This document shows positions 15,036-21,049 of a stretch of DNA of 21,049 bases, one piece after another; position 1 is the first letter of the stretch, and every line of letters begins with the position of its first letter. The position numbers were made by a program, and so were the translations under genes. This DNA is from GWA1-39-11 sp964640435 (lineage in GTDB: Bacteria > Patescibacteriota > Microgenomatia > Levybacterales > GWA1-39-11): contig CAZXFJ010000017.1 of the NCBI GenBank assembly GCA_964640435.1, forward strand, positions 1 to 21,049, read 5' to 3'. The notes beneath the pieces are model-generated. The model had not been told where the DNA came from, made no database searches, and was given only the letters and a program-made list of their open reading frames with translations.

Positions 15036-15599
15036 ATGAAAAGAGTTTCGATTCTAATATCTTTAATTCTAGTTTTTCTGTTTAATACACAAATTGCTTT
15101 GGCCCAGAACCAAGTGGCAACAGATAGTGCAACAGCAACCTCAAGCTCTTCAACTAAAGTTGAATATACTTTTGTGTATCCAGGGATGCTACCTGACAAT
15201 CCTTTATATATATTAAAGACAATAAGAGACAGGGCAGTTAGTCTTTTAATAAGTGACAAGTTAAAAAGAGCAGAGTTTGATCTCTTAGCATCTGACAAGC
15301 GACTTGTGGCAGCAACTGTACTTGCTAATAAAAATAAAAATGAGCTAGCTGTAACAACATTATCGAAAAGTAATAATTATATGGATCAGGCGATTTCAAG
15401 TCTTGCCGCTGCAAAAAAAGCGGGACAAAACATTGATACAGTTTTACATAATACCCAGACGTCAATAAAAAAACACAAAGAGGAAGTTTTAAAGATCCAA
15501 AAGTCTATAAATGGCACTTATAAAAATGCTGTTTCCTCTGAGCTTGAAAGACTCCAGCTTCTTCTAAATGCAGCAAATAAACTAGAGCGAAAAAAATAA
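15036..15599 (+). CDS. Secreted DUF5667-domain helical protein, 187 aa
   Basis: From the ATG at 15036 the protein begins with a signal peptide (MKRVSILISLILVFLFNTQI, cut near ALAQ). A short Ser/Thr/Ala linker leads into the pattern YPGMLPDNPLYILKTIRDRA, characteristic of DUF5667, a domain common in Patescibacteria and some other bacteria. The remainder is helical with repeated Ala/Lys/Asn-rich segments, probably a three- or four-helix bundle on the outside of the membrane. The in-frame TTG at 14997 was rejected because it is the first base of a near-perfect -35 box and would put a polar segment before the signal peptide. Function is unknown. The gene stands alone between the secretion locus and the ribonucleotide reductase unit. 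Confidence 0.8.
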   Translation: MKRVSILISLILVFLFNTQIALAQNQVATDSATATSSSSTKVEYTFVYPGMLPDNPLYILKTIRDRAVSLLISDKLKRAEFDLLASDKRLVAATVLANKNKNELAVTTLSKSNNYMDQAISSLAAAKKAGQNIDTVLHNTQTSIKKHKEEVLKIQKSINGTYKNAVSSELERLQLLLNAANKLERKK

Positions 15600-15614
15600 G
15601 CAATCTGCTTATTT
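15594..15614. terminator. Possible weak terminator hairpin after the DUF5667 gene
   Basis: AAATAAGC and GCTTATTT pair over a 5-base loop and include the stop codon. Only three T residues end the right arm before AGAG, so as a factor-independent terminator it is poor. Confidence 0.3.
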
Positions 15615-15732
15615 AGAGTAAAAATTATAACCAATTCGCCCTTACAATTTTTTAGTTTTTCTATTACATTTTGCGGTAAAAAGTTTTGAGGCTAAAAAAT
15701 GATCCTGATCACTTTGATCCACTTATTTATAG

Positions 15733-15761
15733 TTGACTACCCCGATATAGTGTCCTATTAT
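15733..15761 (+). promoter_or_regulatory. Promoter of the nrdR-nrdA unit
   Basis: TTGACT (15733-15738), a 17-base spacer and TATTAT (15756-15761) form a strong sigma70-type promoter. The predicted start near 15768 gives a leader of about 90 bases before nrdR. An NrdR-box-like site lies in its spacer and another at the start of the transcript. Confidence 0.75.
15738..15753. promoter_or_regulatory. NrdR box 1 (half-conserved), in the promoter spacer
   Basis: The 16-mer ending in GATATAGTGT matches the right half of the known NrdR box (consensus ACACTATATATAGTGT) perfectly from its eighth base and agrees at 10 of 16 positions overall. It lies between the -35 and -10, exactly 32 bp upstream of box 2, the usual three-turn spacing of paired NrdR boxes. 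Confidence 0.6.
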
Positions 15762-15769
15762 TTTATTTA

Positions 15770-15785
15770 ACACTAAATAGAGTGT
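15770..15785. promoter_or_regulatory. NrdR box 2, just after the transcription start
   Basis: ACACTAAATAGAGTGT matches the NrdR consensus ACACTATATATAGTGT at 14 of 16 positions, with an intact ACACT/AGTGT inverted pair. With box 1 it should allow an ATP/dATP-sensing NrdR oligomer to block the promoter of its own operon. Confidence 0.75.
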
Positions 15786-15809
15786 TAAGCAAAAAGCTTA
15801 AAACTCTAT
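15777..15809 (+). repeat. Long hairpin in the nrdR leader overlapping NrdR box 2
   Basis: ATAGAGTGTTAAGC pairs with GCTTAAAACTCTAT across an AAAAA loop, giving 13 of 14 pairs with one G-A mismatch. It lies near the 5' end of the predicted mRNA, and its left arm includes the right half of NrdR box 2. No U-tract follows, so it is unlikely to be a simple terminator. It may stabilise the mRNA or control translation. Confidence 0.5.
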
Positions 15810-15857
15810 AGTTGTTCTTTAAAATTTGCCAAAATTTCTTTAGAAAGGTTACTTTTT

Positions 15858-16307
15858 ATGCAGTGTCCATATTGTAAAAGCACAGATTCGGAGGTTGTTG
15901 AGACAAGGGTTTCGGAAGACGGGACAAATATAAGGCGTCGTCGAAATTGTGTTGCTTGCGCAAAGCGCTTCACTACATATGAGCGAATTGAAAATGTAAC
16001 TTTAATTGTTAAAAAGAGAGACGGGAAGCGTGAGCAGTTTGATCGCGAGAAGTTGCGAGGAGGATTGATGAAATCTTCAGAAAAAACTTCCGTATCAATT
16101 GAACAGATTAATAATATAGTAGACGAGATAGAACGAGAGTTAATTGGGGGAGAGTCAGTAGAAGTAGAGGCAAAGAAAATAGGTCAATTAGTCGCAGCAA
16201 GACTTAAGAAAATCGACAAAATTGCCTATATCAGATTTTCAAGCGTTTTCAAAAGATTTGTAGACGTTGAAGAATTTGAAAAAGAATTAAAAAGATTAAT
16301 TAAATAA
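15858..16307 (+). CDS. nrdR: NrdR, ATP/dATP-sensing repressor of ribonucleotide reductase genes, 149 aa
   Basis: This is the standard NrdR plan and length. An N-terminal zinc ribbon has CPYC (C3, C6) and CVAC (C31, C34), with the basic stretch RRRRN before the second pair and RFTTYER after it. An ATP-cone domain follows (about 47-137: VKKRDGKREQFDREKLRGGL and onward). NrdR senses ATP versus dATP and represses reductase genes by binding paired NrdR boxes, two of which lie in this gene's own promoter region. A Shine-Dalgarno AAAGG (15844-15848) precedes the ATG by 9 bases. The stop is followed after 1 base by the alpha-subunit ATG, so the two are co-translated. Identity is firm. Confidence 0.97.
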   Translation: MQCPYCKSTDSEVVETRVSEDGTNIRRRRNCVACAKRFTTYERIENVTLIVKKRDGKREQFDREKLRGGLMKSSEKTSVSIEQINNIVDEIERELIGGESVEVEAKKIGQLVAARLKKIDKIAYIRFSSVFKRFVDVEEFEKELKRLIK

Positions 16308-16308
16308 T

Positions 16309-18699
16309 ATGAATATTACAGTTTTAAAAAGAGATGGAAGTCGTCAACCATATGACGCAAACCTTATTAACCAAGCATTAGAGCGTGCATGTGAGAATCT
16401 TGAAGACCCAGTCGGAAAGGTTATGCAGATTGCTTCTGAAACAGAGTTAACTCTTTTTGATGGAATTTCAACAGAACAACTCGATCAAGCACTCATTAAT
16501 ACAGCAGTCCAAAATATCAAAGATGATCCACAATTTGATACAATCGCAACCCGCCTTTATTTGAAACTTATATATAAGAAAGTACTTGGAGATTATAAAA
16601 CAGAGCGCGAATTTGAAAGACTTCACAGAGCAGGCTTTCCTAAATATATTAAAAAGGGCCTAAAGGAGAAGATGCTTGATAAGCGTTTTGCAAACAAAAA
16701 GTTTGACCTTAAAGCGCTTGCTGAGGCACTCGATCCAAAGCGAGACTCACTTCTAAAATACATTGGTCTTTCAGCAATGATTAACCGTTACATGATGAAG
16801 GGACGCGATCAAGTCCTTATGGAAACACCACAATATTTCTGGATGAGAGTAGCAATGGGGCTTTCATACAATGAAAAAAATCCTACAAAATCAGCAATTG
16901 CTTTTTATAATAAGATGTCAGCGCTTGAATATTTAGCAGCTGGATCAACTCTTGTTAATGCAGGTACTCCATACCCACAATTATCAAACTGTTTTCTTCT
17001 AGAAATGCACGATGATATCGGACACATTGGAAAAACCGTAGTTGATGTTATGAGACTAACAAAAGGAACTGGTGGAATTGGTCTTGGTGTTACAAAGCTT
17101 CGTGCTCAAGGGTCTCCAATTAAAACAAACAACACATTCTCAACTGGTCCTATTCCATTCATGCATACAATCGATTCGGTGTTGCGTGCCGTATCTCGTG
17201 GAGGTAAGAAATTTGGTGCTTTGTGTTTCTACATTGAAAACTGGCACTTAGACTTCCCTGAGTTCTTAGATCTTAAAGAGAATTCTGGTGATCCATATCG
17301 AAGAACTCGTACAGCAAACACAGCTGTTTGGATTTCTGACGAGTTTATGAAGCGTGTTAAAGAAGACGCTGATTGGTATCTTTTTGATCCTCAAGATACG
17401 CCAGACTTAAATGAGCTTTATGGAGCAGCTTTCTCAAAGCGATATAACGAATATGTTGCTCTTGCTGAAGAAGGAAAGATGAGAACCTTTAAGAAGATCA
17501 AGGCAAAAGAGCAATTCCGCTCAATTTTGATTTCCCTACAGACAACATCTCACCCATGGCTCACATGGAAAGATACAATTAACAACCGTGCGCTAAACAA
17601 CAACACTGGAACAATTCATTTATCAAACCTATGTACCGAGATCTGTTTGCCTCAGGATCGCGAGAACATTGCTGTTTGTAATTTAGCATCAATTAATTTA
17701 CCAAGACACTTAGTTAACGACAAGATTGACTACAAGATGCTAGAGGAATCAGTACGACTCGCAGTTCGACAGCTTGATAACCTAGTTGATATCACTCTTT
17801 CAGGTCTTCCAGAATCAGAACATGCAAATGATAAGAACCGAGCAATTGGTCTTGGAATAATGGGATTTACAGATATTATTGAAAAGCTCGGAATCGCATA
17901 TGAATCAGAAGCATCATACAATTTAATTGATGAAATAATGGAATTTATTTCATACCACGCAATTGATGAGTCAGCAGATCTAGCTCGTGAGCGTGGAGCA
18001 TACTCAAATTTTGCTGGTAGCCGTTGGTCAAAGGGATATGTTCCTTTTGATACCCTTGATTATGTTGAGAAAGATAGAAAAGTAAAGCTAACGGTTAAAA
18101 AGAGCCACAAGCTTGACTGGGACAAATTACGCCGCAAGGTTAAAAAGGGAATGCGTAATGCAACCTTGATGGCTGTTGCACCAACCGCAAACATTGGACT
18201 TATTGGAGCAACAACTCCAGGAATGGATCCACAATTCTCTCAAATGTTCTCACGTGCAACATCGGGTGGTAAATTCCTGGAAGTTAACGTAAATTTAGTA
18301 AATGATCTAAAGGCCCGACGCCTTTGGGATGATGTTAAGGAGGATATTCTTCGTTTCCAGGGCGACATCCAAAACATTCCAGCGATCCCTGATGAAATGA
18401 AGCCAATATATAAGACTTCGTTCCAAATTAAGCCTGAAGCATTCATCGAGGTAGCAGCAAGAGCTCAGAAATGGATTGATCAAGCAATCTCACGAAACAT
18501 GTATCTTGAGACGCGAGATGTTGATGAGATGATTAATATTTACACAACAGCATGGGAAAAAGGTCTTAAGACCACATATTACTTACATATGAAACCAAGA
18601 CACACAGCAGAACAGAGTACTGTCAAGGTTAATAAAGCAGAAACTATATCTACAGGACCCAAGTTCGGGTTCGGGCAGGTCGCAAAAAATAACAGTTAG
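16309..18699 (+). CDS. nrdA: Class I ribonucleotide reductase alpha subunit lacking its C-terminal redox cysteines, 796 aa
   Basis: The protein catalyses reduction of ribonucleotides to deoxyribonucleotides with the beta subunit encoded downstream. An ATP-cone occupies about residues 1-95, the site for dATP activity control. Catalytic features are SNCFL (C228, one of the active-site redox pair), SNLCTEI (N440, radical C442, E444), CNLASINL (C457, second redox Cys), the PTANIGLIGATTPGMDP loop (625-641) and TTYYL (Y757, Y758) for radical transfer. In class I enzymes the chain continues to a C-terminal Cys pair that re-reduces the active site. Here it stops at GFGQVAKNNS with no Cys after C457. 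The missing tail appears in the separate ORF at 18716-18859. The core is complete and should be active only if that tail, or another reductant, acts in trans. Confidence 0.95.
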   Translation: MNITVLKRDGSRQPYDANLINQALERACENLEDPVGKVMQIASETELTLFDGISTEQLDQALINTAVQNIKDDPQFDTIATRLYLKLIYKKVLGDYKTEREFERLHRAGFPKYIKKGLKEKMLDKRFANKKFDLKALAEALDPKRDSLLKYIGLSAMINRYMMKGRDQVLMETPQYFWMRVAMGLSYNEKNPTKSAIAFYNKMSALEYLAAGSTLVNAGTPYPQLSNCFLLEMHDDIGHIGKTVVDVMRLTKGTGGIGLGVTKLRAQGSPIKTNNTFSTGPIPFMHTIDSVLRAVSRGGKKFGALCFYIENWHLDFPEFLDLKENSGDPYRRTRTANTAVWISDEFMKRVKEDADWYLFDPQDTPDLNELYGAAFSKRYNEYVALAEEGKMRTFKKIKAKEQFRSILISLQTTSHPWLTWKDTINNRALNNNTGTIHLSNLCTEICLPQDRENIAVCNLASINLPRHLVNDKIDYKMLEESVRLAVRQLDNLVDITLSGLPESEHANDKNRAIGLGIMGFTDIIEKLGIAYESEASYNLIDEIMEFISYHAIDESADLARERGAYSNFAGSRWSKGYVPFDTLDYVEKDRKVKLTVKKSHKLDWDKLRRKVKKGMRNATLMAVAPTANIGLIGATTPGMDPQFSQMFSRATSGGKFLEVNVNLVNDLKARRLWDDVKEDILRFQGDIQNIPAIPDEMKPIYKTSFQIKPEAFIEVAARAQKWIDQAISRNMYLETRDVDEMINIYTTAWEKGLKTTYYLHMKPRHTAEQSTVKVNKAETISTGPKFGFGQVAKNNS

Positions 18700-18706
18700 G
18701 AGGTGA
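18698..18706 (+). promoter_or_regulatory. Very strong Shine-Dalgarno for the 47-aa tail ORF
   Basis: AGGAGGTGA is a perfect complement to the usual 3' end of 16S rRNA. It begins inside the stop codon of the alpha subunit and ends 9 bases before the ATG at 18716. It is the best ribosome-binding site I noticed in the window and argues that the small ORF is translated independently. Confidence 0.8.
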
Positions 18707-18715
18707 CTTTAATTT

Positions 18716-18859
18716 ATGAATAATCAAATTCAATCACAAGACCAAGAAGATCAAAGCTTTGCAGCATTTGCTAGCGCTGATCAGGAAGTTGAAATAATAG
18801 GAGGCGTTGCTTGTCCTATAGATCCACAAGAGCGACTATTGTGCGATTCTTGCCAATAA
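18716..18859 (+). CDS. Separate 47-aa protein carrying the ribonucleotide reductase C-terminal redox tail
   Basis: The ORF starts with a Gln/Asp-rich polar segment (MNNQIQSQDQEDQ) and ends VACPIDPQERLLCDSCQ, with cysteines at 33, 43 and 46. That ending is a typical C-terminus of class I alpha subunits, where a flexible tail carries a dithiol that reduces the active-site disulfide and is itself reduced by thioredoxin or glutaredoxin. The alpha subunit just upstream lacks such a tail. The two ORFs are in different frames, and the frame of this ORF has a TGA (18704) and a TAA (18710) before its ATG, so one frameshift cannot join them. A perfect Shine-Dalgarno precedes it. The small protein probably docks to the alpha subunit and works in trans. 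Identity of the tail is strong; the mechanism is inference. Confidence 0.82.
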   Translation: MNNQIQSQDQEDQSFAAFASADQEVEIIGGVACPIDPQERLLCDSCQ

Positions 18860-18875
18860 TTTTTTCAATTACCAA

Positions 18876-18905
18876 TTGACAGACATACCTATCAAAGGTT
18901 ATAAC
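18876..18905 (+). promoter_or_regulatory. Internal promoter for the beta-subunit gene
   Basis: TTGACA (18876-18881), an 18-base spacer and TATAAC (18900-18905) lie in the 64-base gap between the tail ORF and the beta-subunit ATG. The expected leader is about 12 bases. I see no NrdR box here, so nrdB and the transporter gene may be partly free of NrdR control. Confidence 0.6.
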
Positions 18906-18923
18906 TACTGCTCATAATATTTT

Positions 18924-19916
18924 ATGAAGATTTTAGGTACTGGAATATCAGAGGGATTGCTTCTTAAGCCCATTCATTATAAATGGGCTTATGATTTATA
19001 TAATCAAGCGGTTGCAAACACCTGGTTTCCAAACGAAATACAACTTGGAGAAGACTTAGCAGATTGGAAGAAAATGACGGATGAGGAGAAGCATGCGCTT
19101 ACCTTCCTCATGGGTTATTTTAATCCAAATGAGTTAATTGTTAACAAGGCCTTGGCCTTTGGAGTTTACCCCTATATTAACGCAGCAGAAGCACATCTAT
19201 ACTTAGCAAAACAAATGTGGGAAGAGGCAAATCATTGTATGGCTTTTGAATATGTTCTTGAGACTTTACCGATAAATCGAAAGCAAGCATATGAGTCACA
19301 TGTTAATGTTCCCTCAATGGCTCGCAAGGAAGAATTTGAAATCAAGTTTATTAAGCGGATGGTAGAGAATAGGCTTGATATTAATACAACCGAAGGAAAG
19401 CAAGATTTTATTCGCAATTTAATTGCTTACAATATTATTCTTGAAGGAATCTGGTTCTATTCGGGATTTATGGTGTCGCTATCTTTCCGCCAGAGAAACC
19501 TACTTCGTAACTTCGCATCCCTTATATCCTGGATCGTTCGAGATGAGAGTTTGCATTTAAAATTTGGAATCAATCTTATTTTAACCGTTCTTGAGGAGAA
19601 CCCTGATCTTCAAACACCTGAGTTTGCAGCAGAAATTAAAGAGATGATTCTTGAAGCGGTTGAAATGGAGACTCAGTATAACCAAGACTTGTTACCAAAT
19701 GGAATCTTGGGACTTAACTCAAACTACATTAATCAATATGTAAGATACCTAGCAGACAGACGTCTTGAAGAGCTAGGATTTGGAGCTCATTACAAGGTTT
19801 CAAACCCTGCTAAATGGATGGCAACAGCAAACGATACATTTGAGCTTGTTAATTTCTTTGAGACAACAAACACCTCATATGAGGTAAACGCTTCAGCTCA
19901 TAAGAAGAGCGAATAG
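18924..19916 (+). CDS. nrdB: Ribonucleotide reductase beta subunit, class Ic-like (Phe in place of radical Tyr), 330 aa
   Basis: This is a ferritin-like R2 protein that houses the dinuclear metal centre which starts the radical reaction. All six metal ligands can be placed: E70 (FNPNE), E101 and H104 (EANH), E174 (IILEG), E208 and H211 (RDESLH). The residue four after the first ligand His, the radical Tyr in classical class Ia/Ib proteins, is Phe (F108, HCMAF). As in the Chlamydia class Ic protein, the first ligand is Glu rather than Asp, and segments such as LEGIWFYSGF, RDESLHLKFGI and LPNGILGL parallel it. Class Ic enzymes use a Mn/Fe centre instead of a Tyr radical. The C-terminus (FFETTNTSYEV) keeps a Tyr for radical transfer. 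An NRAMP metal transporter gene follows 19 bases later. Class Id, which also lacks the radical Tyr, is the alternative. Confidence 0.94.
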   Translation: MKILGTGISEGLLLKPIHYKWAYDLYNQAVANTWFPNEIQLGEDLADWKKMTDEEKHALTFLMGYFNPNELIVNKALAFGVYPYINAAEAHLYLAKQMWEEANHCMAFEYVLETLPINRKQAYESHVNVPSMARKEEFEIKFIKRMVENRLDINTTEGKQDFIRNLIAYNIILEGIWFYSGFMVSLSFRQRNLLRNFASLISWIVRDESLHLKFGINLILTVLEENPDLQTPEFAAEIKEMILEAVEMETQYNQDLLPNGILGLNSNYINQYVRYLADRRLEELGFGAHYKVSNPAKWMATANDTFELVNFFETTNTSYEVNASAHKKSE

Positions 19917-19935
19917 AAAGGCCTATGATAATAAA

Positions 19936-21049
19936 ATGGCCAGAAAACCCCTAAACCAAGAATCGGTAACCCTCTCTGAATACCACAGAACAGTAAATAT
20001 TCCAAACAATCTTTCTTTTTTCAGAAAGCTTTTAGCATTTTCAGGCCCCGGATTTTTAGTAGCTGTTGGGTATATGGATCCAGGAAACTGGGCAACTGAC
20101 CTGGCCGGAGGGTCAGCATTTGGCTATACATTGCTGTCGGTTATTTTAATCTCAAATATTTTCGCAATGATCCTGCAGCACTTAGCTCTAAAGCTTGGAA
20201 TCGTTACGGGAAAAGATTTAGCGCAGGCTTGTCGAGAAAACTTTCCGAGGCCAGTTAATTATTTTCTTTGGATTATGGCAGAGGTTATGATTATTGCCTG
20301 TGACTTGGCCGAAGTCATAGGTTCGGCAATTGCTTTAAATTTACTCTTTAAAATACCTCTCATTTGGGGAGTAATCATAACTGCATTTGATGTAATAGTG
20401 CTTCTTGCGATGATATCGCGAGGCGTTAGACTTCTTGAAGCGGTTGTTATAACGCTTATCGCAACAATTACGGTTTCATTTGGGCTTGAAATAGTGTTCT
20501 CGCGTCCTGAGATCGTGCCTCTTATCTCGGGCTTTATTCCATCTCCTCAAATTGTAGTTAATCCTGAAATGCTTTATGTTGCAGTGGGAATACTAGGAGC
20601 CACAGTTATGCCTCATAATTTGTATCTTCATTCATCAGTTGTTCAGACGCGTAACTATGGAAAGACTCATGCTAACAAGCGAGAAGCAATTAAGTTTGCC
20701 ACAATCGATTCAACTCTAGCACTTTTCCTAGCGTTTTTTGTGAACGCAGCAATACTGGTTGTTGCTGCTGCAACTTTCTATACCCAAGGGTATCACCAGG
20801 TTGCAGAAATTGAGGAGGCATATAAACTTTTGTCACCCTTGGTTGGAGTTGGAGCCGCAAGTATTCTATTTGCGTTAGCGCTTCTTGCTTCAGGACAAAA
20901 CTCAACAATTACAGGTACGCTCGCTGGGCAGATTATCATGGAAGGCTTTTTAAATATTAAAATAAGGCCATGGATTAGACGAATAATAACGCGACTTTTG
21001 GCGATTATTCCGGCCGTGGTGGTAATAATACTATTTGGTGGAAATTCAC
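19936..21049 (+). CDS. mntH: NRAMP-family divalent metal transporter (MntH-like), 3' end outside the window
   Basis: The frame is open from the ATG at 19936 to the window edge (371 residues seen; family members are usually 400 or more). The TM1 metal-binding motif is present as GYMDPGNWATDLAGG (D48, N51), and the TM6 motif as GATVMPHNLYLHS (M225, H227). QHLALKLGIVTGKDL and CDLAEVIGSAIAL are also typical of the family, with at least nine hydrophobic helices visible. NRAMP proteins import Mn2+ and Fe2+ with protons. The start is 19 bases after the beta-subunit stop, so the genes are probably co-transcribed, which would link metal uptake to a Mn/Fe-dependent reductase. An ATG at 19925 in another frame closes after 9 codons and was rejected. 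Whether Mn or Fe is preferred cannot be told from sequence alone. Confidence 0.93.
   Translation, partial: MARKPLNQESVTLSEYHRTVNIPNNLSFFRKLLAFSGPGFLVAVGYMDPGNWATDLAGGSAFGYTLLSVILISNIFAMILQHLALKLGIVTGKDLAQACRENFPRPVNYFLWIMAEVMIIACDLAEVIGSAIALNLLFKIPLIWGVIITAFDVIVLLAMISRGVRLLEAVVITLIATITVSFGLEIVFSRPEIVPLISGFIPSPQIVVNPEMLYVAVGILGATVMPHNLYLHSSVVQTRNYGKTHANKREAIKFATIDSTLALFLAFFVNAAILVVAAATFYTQGYHQVAEIEEAYKLLSPLVGVGAASILFALALLASGQNSTITGTLAGQIIMEGFLNIKIRPWIRRIITRLLAIIPAVVVIILFGGNS

Noticed and set aside
15692..15722. Three GATC-containing repeats (GATCC, GATCA, GATCC) in about 25 bases upstream of the nrdR promoter
   Set aside because: They are short, irregularly spaced and without a partner protein in view; too weak to call an operator.
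18684..18690. A AAA AAT slippery heptamer near the end of the alpha-subunit gene, considered as a programmed frameshift into the tail
   Set aside because: Shifting by -1 reaches TAA at 18690 immediately, and the tail ORF is in the +1 frame with two stops before its ATG.
1..21049. CRISPR arrays, tRNA or rRNA genes, insertion sequences, integrase or attachment sites
   Set aside because: I saw no spaced direct repeats, cloverleaf or rRNA-like stretches, transposase or integrase motifs, or flanking terminal repeats.

Overview
The window looks like part of a chromosome from an uncultivated Candidate Phyla Radiation (Patescibacteria) bacterium, probably near Microgenomates. This is inference from gene content. 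The sequence is fairly AT-rich, and a cluster of small two-helix T4SS-pilin proteins, a PrgI-type protein with a long tail and a DUF5667 protein occur together, as is common in that radiation. All 15 complete genes end in TAA (11) or TAG (4) and none in TGA, although the long reading frames contain no in-frame TGA.

Left half (1-8152, minus strand). In transcription order this half holds: a STAND-like ATPase with an OmpR-type winged helix; a signal-peptide protein whose large ectodomain ends in a pilin-like hairpin; three small VirB2/T4SS_pilin-like proteins; a PrgI/VirB3-like protein with a long Pro/Gln linker and a beta-sandwich-like C-terminus; a VirB4 ATPase split into an N-terminal-domain gene and an ATPase gene; and the start of one more gene that runs off the window. 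Together they form the core of a single-membrane type IV secretion or pilus machine.

Middle (8153-15599). A divergently transcribed 1.4-kb-codon giant acidic protein of no recognised family sits between that cluster and a VirB6/TrbL-like polytopic protein on the minus strand. A secreted DUF5667 helical protein with a near-consensus promoter follows.

Right part (15600-21049, plus strand). This is a deoxyribonucleotide-synthesis unit: nrdR, a class I ribonucleotide reductase alpha subunit, a 47-residue ORF, a beta subunit, and an NRAMP (MntH-like) metal transporter cut by the window edge. The nrdR promoter (TTGACT-17-TATTAT) has one NrdR-box-like site in its spacer and a better one just after the predicted transcription start, 32 bp apart. 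The beta subunit has Phe where the radical Tyr of classical enzymes lies and otherwise matches Chlamydia-type class Ic (Mn/Fe) proteins, which fits with the Mn/Fe transporter next to it.

The most unusual point is that the alpha subunit ends without its C-terminal redox cysteines. A canonical tail of that kind (VACPIDPQERLLCDSCQ) is instead the end of the separate 47-residue ORF, which has its own very strong ribosome-binding site. This suggests a reductase whose dithiol relay arm is supplied in trans. A second recurring theme is that several genes have promoter-like elements ending 6-10 nt before the start codon and no Shine-Dalgarno, which suggests leaderless transcripts.
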